A DNA stretch of 64,000 nt, taken from NCBI GenBank assembly GCA_963920575.1, contig OY986966.1, positions 27,972,581 to 28,036,580 on the forward strand, written 5' to 3'. This document shows, piece after piece, positions 22,400 to 33,608 of the stretch; within the stretch, counting starts at the first letter, position 1; the number at the start of each line of letters is the position of its first letter. Source of the DNA: Narthecium ossifragum. Taxonomy: Eukaryota > Streptophyta > Magnoliopsida > Dioscoreales > Nartheciaceae. The notes under the pieces are model-generated. The model ran no database searches and had not been told where the DNA came from. It saw nothing but the letters and a program-made list of their open reading frames with translations. The translations under genes and the position numbers were made by a program.

Positions 22400-24426
22400 T
22401 CACGGACCAACGGTGCCCGTGTCAAAGTACAGCGTGGTCGTCCCGCTCGATCCACCACCAACGCCCTCCATGAGAGCGAACCGCATGTCTTCAGAAGGTT
22501 TCCAGTGCCTCTTTCTCTGGTTTATAAACCAGTTGTTGATCTGTTTCTGATTCAGACCAGTGACATTGGCCAACTTCACCTTCTCCTCATCCTAAACATA
22601 CCATCAATTAGAATTCTATTCAATGATGAGATAATCTATGTATTGAGTTGTTTTGAAATGATACCGTGGGATACGGCCACCGATAGTGACTGTTCCACCA
22701 GTTCAGCAGTGTCATCCTTGCATCCCTAGGAAGCTTTCCTTTTTTTCTTTTCTTCAAGAACTCCGTCCGGAGACTGCTTAGATACCCACTGTATTTTTTC
22801 AGTAGCAAGTCCTTTAGATCATGATCACCGAGCCGAGATCCGCATTCTTGGCCTTCTGATGGTTCTGCATCGACGCAGCTGAGCTCTTCCTCGGAGGTTC
22901 CTGCAGCTTCATCTGAACAAAAGATTCCTGATGAAGACTTAAAATAGTTGCAAATTTGCAAACAAGTGTATTAAAATTGGATTGAAGGAGGTGCATTATG
23001 AGAAATAGTCGATAAGATAGCTAACAACGAAGGGAAAATAGACACTATATGTGACCCTAACAATTGTCATGTTTTGTATATATAACTTGATTCATCCAAG
23101 TGAATCTAAACTTGCAAGTGCCGCTTGAAAAAAATCTGAATCTAGGTTTTTAGCTCTTTGCTTTCATGTACGTAGCTTGAATGCAAAATGAGGATGTGGT
23201 TGATAAAGCCTGATCCTATGAGAAGGCTACTTAAGCTGAAAAATAAAGACAATTTCAAATTTAATACAAGAAATTTACAAGACACATGCATAGATCAATA
23301 TAACCATAAGTGATCAATCGATAGAAAATTTATACAGCTATTTGTGATTCTTAATTCAGAAGAATGTTGTGGGTAAAAGGTAACCAAGTTTAAAAAGAAT
23401 AGTATCTGTCAAAAAATCATAACTCATACAAATTGGTAGAAGACCGGAGATCAAATCAGTAGAACGTTGTAGTAATCTAGGACATCCTTGCTTCTTGAAG
23501 TACTGGACATACATATATAATTTGATTCATGCAGAGGAAAAAAGCATCACACATCTACTGATGTTAGTGCAACGACGACAATTAATTGGAACAATCTATA
23601 TTGCTTCGGTGGGGAAAATTTTATAGATCTTTGGGACGACTCATAATTTGGTTTACTAGTTTATGCATGTCTATGTTGCATCAAACTATATATCTAGAAT
23701 CAATTAAAGAAAGCTGGTGGAACAAATCGCAGTGCCACACAATGATTCCTCTTGAACCGGATCAACCTGCATAGTATTTTTTTTGCATCTTATATGTCTC
23801 CATTATAGATCAAGGGTATTGTACCATGCTATATATTGAGGTATAAATCCACAAAGGAGAGGGCTTCCATGGACATGAATTGAAGTGGTGGAATTGCAAG
23901 GATATTATGGTTATGTAACGAAGCAAATCAAACATTGGAAAACACCTTATTTCACTTATAATAGCATCCAGCAAAACAGTTTGTTCAGGAAAGAATGATA
24001 AGTAGTTCATCTGAAGTAACAAACTCATAGATGAGTCATCTAATTAATGTTCGGCGCCTGACATTCATACATTATTACTAAGTTAGCTGAAAACTAAAAC
24101 ACACAAAACCACAAAAGGTCGATCGACGTTGCAATTATCATGTGAAAACAATTTCCAGAACAAACTATGATCGAAAAAAGAGTACTTCCATTAATTGGGC
24201 ATAGAATACAAAACGAATATATGCTTAACTTACTGATCAACTTATTGGTTAATTCGAAGTTTGAAGGAAGGCATTTCGAACTTGAAACTTAAATAAGCGC
24301 CACAAAAACTGCTATATGTTAGGTTCATTACTAATTAAATAAAAGAACATTTAACTCAAGAGGAAAGGAAAATAAAATCAAGACTCATGTATCCATAAAT
24401 CTAGAAAGGATCATAAACATACAACT

Positions 24427-24465
<39 letters not shown>

Positions 24466-25524
24466 ATCAACAGACTTCCCTTGAATTCCCTTCAAGTATC
24501 CAAATAAATATTAGACCCGCCCTACTATATTAGCTAAAGAAAACAATGAAAAAGAAAGCTAAACTATAAGGACAGTCAGTTCCTATAGCTAGCTATAGGT
24601 TGGCATCTATATCTACAACGTTGAAAACGAAACCCTAAAAAGGAGTCCAAAGTCGTCCACTCCACCCCACCAATCTCTGACACTCCTGCACCCCATTTGC
24701 ATGGACACGATTTGACGTCTCCTGCCCTAATAAGCTCCACCACCCTAGCTAGCTATACTCTCCCTCCCTCCACCATGATCACCATACAGTACTCCATGAC
24801 ACAAGCACAAGGGTTGGGAGCTAATAATACCACAGAGAGAGGAGGCGACCGGATTGTTGGTGGTGGTGGTGGTGGTGGTGGTGGTGGTGGTGGAGGAAGA
24901 GTCGCCGTTGCCGTTGCCGTTGCTGCAGAGGCGGCTGAGCTGCGTCTCAATCTCACTGAGGAATGTCGCCGCCTCGTCAAACGATCGCAGGAGCTCCTCT
25001 CTGTAGCTCTTCAGGACTTTGCAGTACGAATCCTACATAACCCAAATAACAAATACAGAATATCATGAAACAAAGCAAAGACTAACTCCCAATTAAGTAA
25101 TATAAATATTGCTGATGAGAGTCACCATGAACTCGTCCAGCTCAGGATCGGCGCCGATCACCCCGGCAGCAGAGACGGCCGCCGTGGTTGCTTGACGGCC
25201 CTCCCTGACCGTGATCTCCTCCAGCAGCGTCGCCACCTCCGGAGGTGCGCCTACCTGAGGATACAAACAAATTAATTAATTAGCCACACATGATAAAGAT
25301 GAACACACAATCTAGCTAATTAGTATATATATATATATATATATAGATATAGATGTAGCAGCCATGGGATTAGTTAAAGAGACCTTGCGGCAGTCTATGT
25401 AGGCAGAGACGAGGGAGGGGTATCTCGGATGGCTGGCAATCTGTAGCTTTAACAGATCAGATAGATCCGTCGGCTGCTCTACCTCCCGGGAGATTACTGG
25501 GTGTATTGTGTATAGATCCTCCAT
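22400..25524 (-). CDS. Class I KNOX homeodomain transcription factor
   Basis: TALE-class homeodomain regulator of shoot meristem identity, acting in the nucleus with BELL partners. Five exons join in frame: 25524-25384, 25254-25126, 25032-24831, 22912-22665 and 22591-22400, giving 303 residues. KNOX1 spans about residues 20-65 ([20 protein letters not shown]...VGAPPEV). KNOX2 is about 83-132 (ADPELDEFM...[12 protein letters not shown]). Next comes a run of 11 threonines (about 138-148), the ELK segment at 189-210 ([21 protein letters not shown], with Asp replacing the usual first Glu), and the three-residue-extension homeodomain at about 211-273 (RWPYPT...[14 protein letters not shown]). The tail ending [10 protein letters not shown] is like rice OSH6/OSH71 and maize rough sheath1. 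The 1.9-kb third intron is in the usual class I position. The start is the first Met and gives a complete N-terminus. The orthologue is not fixed. Confidence 0.96.
24429..24462. repeat. (AT)n microsatellite in KNOX intron 3
   Basis: An uninterrupted run of about 17 AT units inside the long intron between the KNOX2 and ELK exons. Confidence 0.95.
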
Positions 25525-25555
25525 CCTATATATGATCTTCTTCCTTGTTATCCTC

Positions 25556-25560
<5 letters not shown>

Positions 25561-25599
<39 letters not shown>

Positions 25600-25637
25600 T
25601 TTAGATTGAGAGAGAGAAAGAGAGAGAGTTAGTTAGT
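25561..25637 (-). promoter_or_regulatory. GA-repeat leader upstream of KNOX start
   Basis: On the gene strand this is a purine-rich (GA)n tract ending about 40 bases before the KNOX ATG: a perfect CT run on the plus strand around 25565-25593, with a degenerate GAGA block just beyond it. GA repeats are binding sites for BASIC PENTACYSTEINE/GAGA-binding proteins, which are known to act on plant homeobox genes including barley Bkn3. Function here is an inference; the repeat is what is seen. Confidence 0.5.
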
Positions 25638-27695
25638 GAGTGAGTGAGAAGAAGAGAGATCTATAAGGGGGGTAAGTGGTGGCCTGTGATTCTAAGAGGG
25701 GGAAGGGTTAGTCTAGCTAGTTTAGGATGGAGTAGTAGTAAAGAGATCTCCCAGGCGCTTCTGGGCAGCTGCTGTTTTAGGCACCTGGGAAGGCTGCTAT
25801 GTTTCTTCTATGGCGGCTGGTGGTCCGGTGGAGGACGTGGTGGAGGACGTGGTGGTGGTGGTGGTGGTGGGGTTGGTGGTGATTAGTGAGGAGGATTCCT
25901 TCTCTGACCGCAGAATAGAGAGCAGCGGAAGTCCCATAGTCTGTGCCATATATGTTAAGATGATATGATATTTTTAGGCACCTATATTTAATCTTAAATT
26001 TCCAACAATTAAAAAAAGAACAAAATTCTTAACACAAATGTCGGCAATCTAATTTTTAATATTTTTTTTATCAAAGCAATTCCCACTTATTTTTGGTAAA
26101 ATGAAAGAGAGGAGTGAGGCGCACGTGGTGGCGAGTGGCCTTTAATGGATGGAGTTATATGTATCAAAGGTTTATTATTAGAGCGGTGATTCGGGACCTC
26201 AGGACTATATTACATCGGTGCCATTTGTTACCAATATATTAATAATATATAATGTCTATATTATATATATATATATATATATATGTATATCAACCTTATA
26301 AGAAGTAATAACGGTTAACCTGCATTAATTCATATTAATTTAAGTTCTATTAATATCATTTTATGTAATATGCAATATGCAAAGACTTATATTTATTTTA
26401 TAATACCCTAAATTAGACTTATAATATTTTATATTTTATATTTTATTGGCTATGTTTTATGGTGACAGTGAACAAAAAGCTATGATCAACCTTCGATCCC
26501 TGGATCACCTACGACTTTGTTAAAATTTTATATTAATAATAACTAAAAATTATGTTATTAGTGTGTATATATAGTGTATATATAATATATGCACATGTAT
26601 ATATGAGTTATGGATGCCATGACCATTTATTCCTATTACTAGAGGAGTCCATGGAGAGGCGACTGGGTTATGGGCCTGATGGGGTCGCCCGCAGTTATAG
26701 CCGTCCCATCATCATTAACAGCCACGTGATCTCCCTCCACGTTTCGCCCTCCCAACGGCGATTGATTGGCTCGCCATGCCTTTGCTTAGAGGCCCGAGGC
26801 CCGAGGCCCGAGGCCACACGTACGGCCCACTGTACCACTTCTTTCAAACACTCTGTTTTTGTTTTATTCATGTCTCTATCTTTCTCTCTCTTTTAAGAGT
26901 TCCGAGGATTTCGTGGGCACTTTGCAGCATGTGAAAAGGTTTTGGGCTACACCGGTGGCCAATGGAGCAACCTCTTTGAGCAGTCCTTTTTCTAGTTAAG
27001 CATCTCCGATTCCAGATTAGAGCAACTACTAGTACAACAGTAATTGATCTTTTTGAAATAATCAACTAAAGTACAGCCTGCAATGTTGTTTTCTTCATTT
27101 CTTGTACTCGGCTCACATATATTTTTCGTCTCTTGGAATCTGTTTAATTGATGTCTCATCCCATACATAAATCAAACCAGTTGTTTCACTTGAACTAAGC
27201 TAAGCTTCAGCACCTGAACTGGTGGTAATGGTGACGGCGAAGGCCCACCCAGTGTATTGTGATGGAGACGGCCCAACACCCTCTGCCTCACGTACACCTG
27301 AAGACCAAGTCTCTTCTCCTTGTTCTCTTCTTCTAGGCATCTTATTCCAGACCCTAACTTGATAGCAACCTTGTCATAGGTATACAGACAACCAAACGAC
27401 CTAATACTATAAAACTGTCTTTGCCCAGATCTCCTTTCACACAGGACATAAGCCATCATAAATGCAAATAAGCTTTATTGAATCTTTGCACATCGCAGAC
27501 AGAGACCACAGATCAAACAAACGTCTCTGCAAGAGCTGATATCATGCCAAATGAAACAAGGAAAGCAAAACAAAAGGGTTCCAAAGCATTGAACTCCCAG
27601 AGTTAAAAAGGGGTTATTATGTCACACCAATTACAGGGCAAAATTAACTTTTTAGTTCTTCACGATTTGCTGAAAGAGGAGGGTAAATATGACGG
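25638..27695. other. Intergenic upstream of KNOX, downstream of COX5C
   Basis: No gene seen. It contains a GGT/GTG-rich stretch (25813-25880), a (TA)n run (about 26262-26284), and directly after it 'tcaaccttataagaagtaa' (26286), which matches the start of the Helitron-like element at 8342. There is also a triple 'ggcccga' repeat at about 26790-26812. Confidence 0.5.
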
Positions 27696-27890
27696 CTATT
27701 CCTCAGCCACGATAACGCTGATCTCGCCCTTTTCAAGCATGTCATAGAAAGCCCTAGTCTTCCGCTGCTCGTTCCAGTGATGCATCTTCCATAGGCCACC
27801 AGCGAAGAGTCCCAGAGTCAGACCGATGCAGATCTCCTTTACAACGCTGGGACCCTTCAGCGTCGCATGTGCAATGTGATGGGCAGCCAT
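27696..27890 (-). CDS. COX5C: Cytochrome c oxidase subunit 5C
   Basis: Small nuclear-encoded subunit of mitochondrial complex IV in plants. The 64-residue product is the normal size. It begins MAAHHIAHATLKGPSVVKE, followed by one membrane segment (ICIGLTLGLFAGGLWKMHHW) and the family tail RKTRAFYDMLEKGEISVIV. The coding part is one exon. Ten bases upstream of the ATG is a good acceptor (ttctcacag|agaggg), so, as in other plant COX5C genes, a leader intron separates an untranslated first exon from the coding exon. The identity is certain. Confidence 0.97.
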   Translation of the reverse strand: MAAHHIAHATLKGPSVVKEICIGLTLGLFAGGLWKMHHWNEQRKTRAFYDMLEKGEISVIVAEE

Positions 27891-27900
27891 CTATCCCTCT

Positions 27901-30875
27901 CTGTGAGAAAATCAAGGAGTCCTGTAAGAACAAGCTAAATAGGGAATAACGATGAAAAAGTTAATAGCGGATGAGTCGGGACATCGGTCTAACTAGTATT
28001 TTCTTTACAACTATACTATTTGACACATGTGCATGTTCTAATAATAAAAAAAAACCCTACTTTCCCATTACGTTTACTGGTCCCATCAATTTCCTTTGAG
28101 TAATATAACTTTACTCGAATTTTTGCACAAAGCCACTTGCCAAAGCCTTGCATCATTACCAGAAATGGCACTCACATCCAATGATTGCAGCAAGGCGTAC
28201 AAATAACACAGATGGGGGATAATTTCGAAAGAAACAGCTGGAACTAAGCGTTGTCAAACTAATCAAAGTGGACAAAAAATGTGTAACATGAGCTTCTAAA
28301 CCAACAATGAAAGCATTGTAGAATGATCAAGCAGACATCATGAGGAGTGCATACAATGATACCAGCAAATTCCAGAGTTCAAACAGTTTGATGACACAAA
28401 CACAATTTTCAAATCAAATTCACAGCACCAGAAAATGAGTGGGTAAATTGTTTTTTCAGACCAGAGACTAGATACCTCTGGGTGCAATACTTGCTGCGTG
28501 GAAGTGAGGTTTCAACACCAGTATTAAGCCTCTAGTATAATTGATTGTCATGTACATTGAAAGTAATCCATTAGATGCTAAATAACTACAGTAACGTCCA
28601 TAACTTAGATCCACATGTGCCTTATGCTCATAGAAGTAACACAAGTCACCTAATTTACATAGTCACTGTTCAATAATAAGAAGTGGCTATAGCATCAGGA
28701 TGTTTGACTGAAGTTCATTCTAATTGATCATTTCAATCATTTATTGTAATACAGTTGATTGTGTTTGGCCATTTATAAATATAAAATTCACACAGCCATA
28801 TAGCTTTATGTACCCATTTCTCTGTTCCCTATCCATCGACCTCTCAATATAAAACCAAGCTCTAGCAGGTTTGTCGAAATGAAGTAAGAATATATCAGCT
28901 TGCAAACAAAAAAGGAACACCCAAAGCAGCACCCTTAGTAAGAAGATGATTTGTCTGCCACTGAAAGGAGCTCTTCTTCACCTGCTCCCATATGCTCTGA
29001 TGATAAATATGTCACGTGCCTTGATCAAACCCATCAAGAAAACTTCGATAACTATGTATCCAAAACCTCTTTTAGAATATTATTATAGGAAGATAAGTAA
29101 AGTGCTCATGTCTAAGGTGTCTAGATAGCGACATAGACAACTTGAGTTACCTTCTTCAAATGAAACTACAAGAAGCAAGACAAAGGGCAATCCTAATACT
29201 ATTGATAGAATTACCACACTTTGCAAGTCTACAAAAATAGTAGATAGCAATGGATACAATAATACAGGATGATTCTTGGCTTAATGGAACGAGAAAAAAA
29301 GTGAGACACCAGCAACAACATTGGCTCACATCAACCAAATCCAAAAGTCTCTAATCATTTATGGTTCAATTACATGAGTTTCACCTAACTAAGTGTTTGG
29401 CTGAAAATACATAAAACTGAGTTCTAACTTGTGTAATTTCATTGGTTTTAAATGAGTCATTTGTGAGCTTAAAGAAATGATACGCAAAGAACATGAATGC
29501 CAAATTCAAACAAATCAAAGCTTAATCAATTTAGCCTCATTAGGTATTACATTCAGCAATTGTACGGCATGAATGGGAAAAGTTCAGCATGATTAGTTTC
29601 AACTTCATCACAAGTTACTTCAGCATTCAAATACTACTATCCTTAGCATGCAAATACTACTATCCTTAGCATGCACATACTATTATACAATGCCAGCCTA
29701 TATACGCTCAACATTTAGATATGTATCAATTGCTACTCACACTTCAATCTTCAGTACTTTACTCATAGCTAACGAAGCAAACACATTATAACTAAGCAAA
29801 GGTCTCCAACTTGACCTACTATTAGAAATTTGTTGAATATGGTTCTTGCTCCACGGTCATATATGCTATTATTAGTGATATTAATAGTAAATAATAATCC
29901 TCTAAAACCACCGAGTTAACCGAGTTAACTCGATAGTGGATATGTCATGTTCCTAATTTAATTTTTAGATGAAGGACACAGTCATATGTCAATCAGTGTA
30001 ATTACCCCTCTCCTCTGTACATCAAACGCTTAATCCACTCCCCAATAGGCCAAATAATTGGAGCTAAAACAATCAGATCAGCTCTTCTGAGTCTAAACTG
30101 AGAGAAAATAATTAATCCGATGCTATAGCTGTCATGAAGGAAGGTAGTGTTAAAACAACTGGAAAGAAGAAAAATCATCAAAATGGGGATTAAGAAGAAG
30201 ATTACCAAGAACGACAGAAAGCTGTGAATGTCACAAACAATAATGACGGTCAGAAAGACAGAAAGATGAGAATATGATTATAAACCAGAAAAGTATGGCG
30301 GACGATCCATCCACTGGACTGAAGCCATCAATGGATGATTTAGATGTAACTATACTGAAAATGCAAATGAATATGCACTCTAGTGGAAAGTGCATAATGA
30401 TCAAAAATCCCACCATAAAGACAGAACAGTGGCCGCGGCAAACTCTTCCTATTCTTAGTTCTTGACAGAGGGCTCATGGTTTCCGCCCTCTTTCTCAGCA
30501 AATTAGAAACCTTTAGATCGATTAGCTCCAAGAAGCCAAATACTAGAGGATAAGGGCAGTGATAAGAACATCATCAAAACTTGACTCCATTAGTAAAACG
30601 GCATAGGAAAGCTCTCAATCGGACAAAATATCCATACAAATACACAATACTCCATTCGAGATCCACACAAACTACACCTGAAATCAAGATAAAAACAGAA
30701 ATAATATCCGTAGATAGATCGAACGGGAAGCATATGGAATGCATCCATCTCCAAAACCCTCGTTTGGTCAAAATTGATGATTTTTTATCAAAAATTCACG
30801 GTCCGAAGAGAAAACAACAAGATCCAAGCCCTAGATTTAAAGATAAAATCAGAAGATAATCCAAAGAAACCTCAC
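27901..30875 (-). other. COX5C: Probable COX5C leader intron
   Basis: It ends at the acceptor ten bases upstream of the COX5C ATG. The best upstream donor is GGAACGCCAG|GTGAGG (30876/30875), followed on the gene strand by an intron start typical of plant leader introns, with 'aaatctagggcttggatc'. The length would be 2,975 bases. Leader introns of COX5C genes are known to raise expression. Without transcript data the first exon is an inference: the same donor exists again at 39129 in a duplicated segment. Confidence 0.45.
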
Positions 30876-31080
30876 CTGGCGTTCCACAGCAGGGGGCTCA
30901 CTGATTGGATCTCAAACCATATCATAATAACAATTAGACCACCATAGCACTGAAATCTATAACGGACGAGAAATGGAGTACCCAGTGAAGGGTTCTCCTC
31001 TCTCAAAGATTGGATCTCAAGCCAATACCGGCCTAAAATGTCGAAGGCTTAGTCCGTCCCTAAATCAACGTGCTATGAAA

Positions 31081-31835
31081 CAATTAAAAACATGTAGAAA
31101 TAGGATAACAGCTAAGCATGTAGAAATTAATAGGGACTGCAATGAAACTATTAAAAAGATCTCTAATGCAGTCCTAAAACAAGTCAACATGTAGAAATTA
31201 ATAGGGATTGCTATGAAACAATTAGAAAGATCACTATTAGACTCCTAAAACAAGTCAAACATGTAGAAATTAATAACATCCAAACACGTAGAAACAGGAT
31301 AACAGCCAAACATGTAGAAGTTAATAGGGACTGCTGTGAAACAATTAGAAAGATCACTACTACACTCATAAAACAAGTCAAGCATGTAGAAATTAATAAC
31401 AGCCAAACATATAGAAACAGGATAACAGCCAACATGTAGAAGTTAATAGGGACTGCTGCGAAACAATTAGAAAGATCACTACTACACTCCTAAAACAAGC
31501 CAAACATGTAGAAATTAATAACAGCCAAACATGTAGAAATAGGATAACAGCCAAACATGTAGAAGTTAATAGGGACTGCTGCGAAACAATTAAAAGGATC
31601 ACTACTACACTCCTAAAACAAGCCAAACATGTAGAAATTAATAACAGCCAAACATGTAGAAATAGGATAACAGCCCAACATGTAGAAGGTAATAGGGACT
31701 GCTGTGAAACAATTAAAAAGATCACTACTACACTCATAAAACAAGTCAAACATGTAGAAATTAATAACAGCCAGACATGTAGAAATTAATAACAGCCAGA
31801 CATGTAGAAATAGGCTAACAGCCAAACATGTAGAA
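31081..31835. repeat. Minisatellite, unit about 122 bp
   Basis: 'ttaatagggactgct' recurs at 31198, 31321, 31443, 31566 and 31689, that is every 122-123 bp, with an earlier partial unit at 31127. Each unit contains two or three 'acatgtagaaa' words. On the minus strand each unit is open and hydrophobic, which explains several repetitive open frames. I do not regard these as genes. Confidence 0.9.
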
Positions 31836-32539
31836 GTAAATTTGCATCCATGATCATACTCCACAAATTTGCCCTACTTGTATACAAACATCTCATTCAG
31901 ACAATACATTCCAAGCATCCATGATCATACTACACAAATATGCTATCTAGTATAGATATCAATTAAACCAGCATATCAAAATCAGACAAACTTATGGGAA
32001 AGAAAAGATGCCAAACATTTCAAGCAGCAAATGGAAAGTAAAGAGACACCATAAAACCCAAAAGGATGGTGAATGCATGGATCAAAATCACACAAAACCA
32101 CATATAAAACCACAGCTATAAATTTCAGGATAAAAATGAGCAACTTTAGAGGTCAATTTCACCCGAAATCCTCAACTGAAAACTTCAGCAATTTGTACTG
32201 AAAACCTCAGGCAATTCAACTGAAAACCTCAACATAGAGCAACTTTAGAAGTATAATGACAGCTATAAACCTCAACTGAAAACCAAGGGGTACATTGAAG
32301 CATAAAAGAGCATACAAAACCACATTGAGACATCCAACACAAAAAAAACCCAAAGCTGAAAAACCGTAGATTCTGAAAAATGAGCAACTTTAGAGGTGGG
32401 GATCAGAAGAAATTGCGGATCATATGCCATTGCAAAGGTCAACACAAAACCAGCAAAAAAATTGGGGATCAGATGGCATAGCAGATGCCATTTCAGATGG
32501 ATCTCTCGTGACATTGAGAGATCCAACACAAAAAAACCC

Positions 32540-32960
32540 ACATGCATGCAAAAATGGGAGCAGTACCAGGGGAGAGGGGGTGAGTAGAAGACCTCTAAGC
32601 CAAAGCCCCGATCGGAGATCTCCAGGCACCACACAGCCGAAGTCCCGATCCGAGGTCTCCAAGCACCACACAGCCGAAGCTCCGGTCCGAGATCTGTCGG
32701 AGAAGGGGGGGACGAGGAGCTGCAAAAGAGGAGAGAACGGCCGTCGGCGAGGGGACGAGAAGCCGCGTCGGAGAGGCGGAGAGCCCTACGGGCCAAAGAG
32801 GAGATGGAGGAGGGGAGATGGGTAGGCGGAGGGGTTGGATCTCACGAGGGATGGAGAGGATCCGGGTCGTCGGCTCCAAACCCTAGAGTGCTCGAGAGAG
32901 AACAATGTAGATCGGGGGAGGGGGTCAGAGGGCGGAGAACCCTATTTCGCGAGATAAGAA
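32540..32960 (-). promoter_or_regulatory. GC-rich leader-like region (minus strand)
   Basis: Read on the minus strand, this is a GC- and pyrimidine-rich block starting near 'tctagggtttgg' (32873-32884) and running to a donor-like 'cccctg|gtactg' (about 32568), the look of a plant promoter and untranslated first exon. It contains two imperfect 37-bp repeats ('tcggctgtgtggtgcytgg', about 32625-32690). It could be an alternative first exon of COX5C, a non-coding RNA or a promoter captured by a transposon. No convincing protein. Confidence 0.3.
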
Positions 32961-32990
32961 TGGGCCATCGAGTCAGCGAGCAGTTTCCAG

Positions 32991-33608
32991 CGGGATGGCA
33001 ATTCGGGTGACGGGTCGCGACCCATATGCCCAACGCAAACCCTTACCCGTTTAATAAACAGGGTCAGATTTGTAAACCCAACCCCAATCTCTGTTTTAAC
33101 GGGTCAACCTGATTTGATCCATCTAACCCGTTTATTAAATGAGTTGAATCGGGTCTGAGACGGGTTGACTTGTTTAACAATAATTAAACATTTATAAATT
33201 AAATCAAACAATGATAACTTGATAAAAATAGTAAAATTACAATCTCAACTTTAATAAGCCATAATAGTAAACAATAAAATTACGCACAAACCATCAAACC
33301 ATCAGCAAAATCATAATGTGATGCAACGAGATCACATCAAACAATTAATAAGTAATAAAATTACAATTTGTTTCAATTACATCCAAATCATCCAACCTAA
33401 ACAATAAAATTACAACTTACTTCAATTCTTAGAGTTACACCAGTTAGCCGGTACTTCAAAGCTTAAGTGACATTAAACGGTCGACCTGACCCATTTATTC
33501 ACATGTCGTAAATGGGTTGATCCGTTTATGACCCAAACCCAATAACACTAAACCCACTAATTTCAGATCAGGTCAGGTTCACGAGTCATGACCCGAATTA
33601 CCACCCTA
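32991..33608. mobile_element. hAT-like non-autonomous element
   Basis: The terminal inverted repeats CGGGATGGCAATTCGGGT (left) and the inverse of ACCCGAATTACCACCCTA (right) match at 15 of 18 bases. Flanks are gtttccag (32983-32990) and gtttctag (33609-33616), an 8-bp target duplication with one change, as expected for hAT transposons. The interior has many inverted 'aacgggt/acccgtt' words and no coding sequence. Confidence 0.75.

Noticed and set aside
31081..31835. CRISPR-like spacing of repeats
   Set aside because: Unit is 122 bp with no unique spacers and the DNA is plant nuclear; it is an ordinary minisatellite.
31211..31864. Repetitive hydrophobic proteins on the minus strand
   Set aside because: They are translations of the minisatellite unit, without start context or homology.
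32272..32796. 174-residue minus-strand frame
   Set aside because: It spans the leader-like GC block and AT-rich flank and contains translations of the 37-bp repeats; no domain visible.
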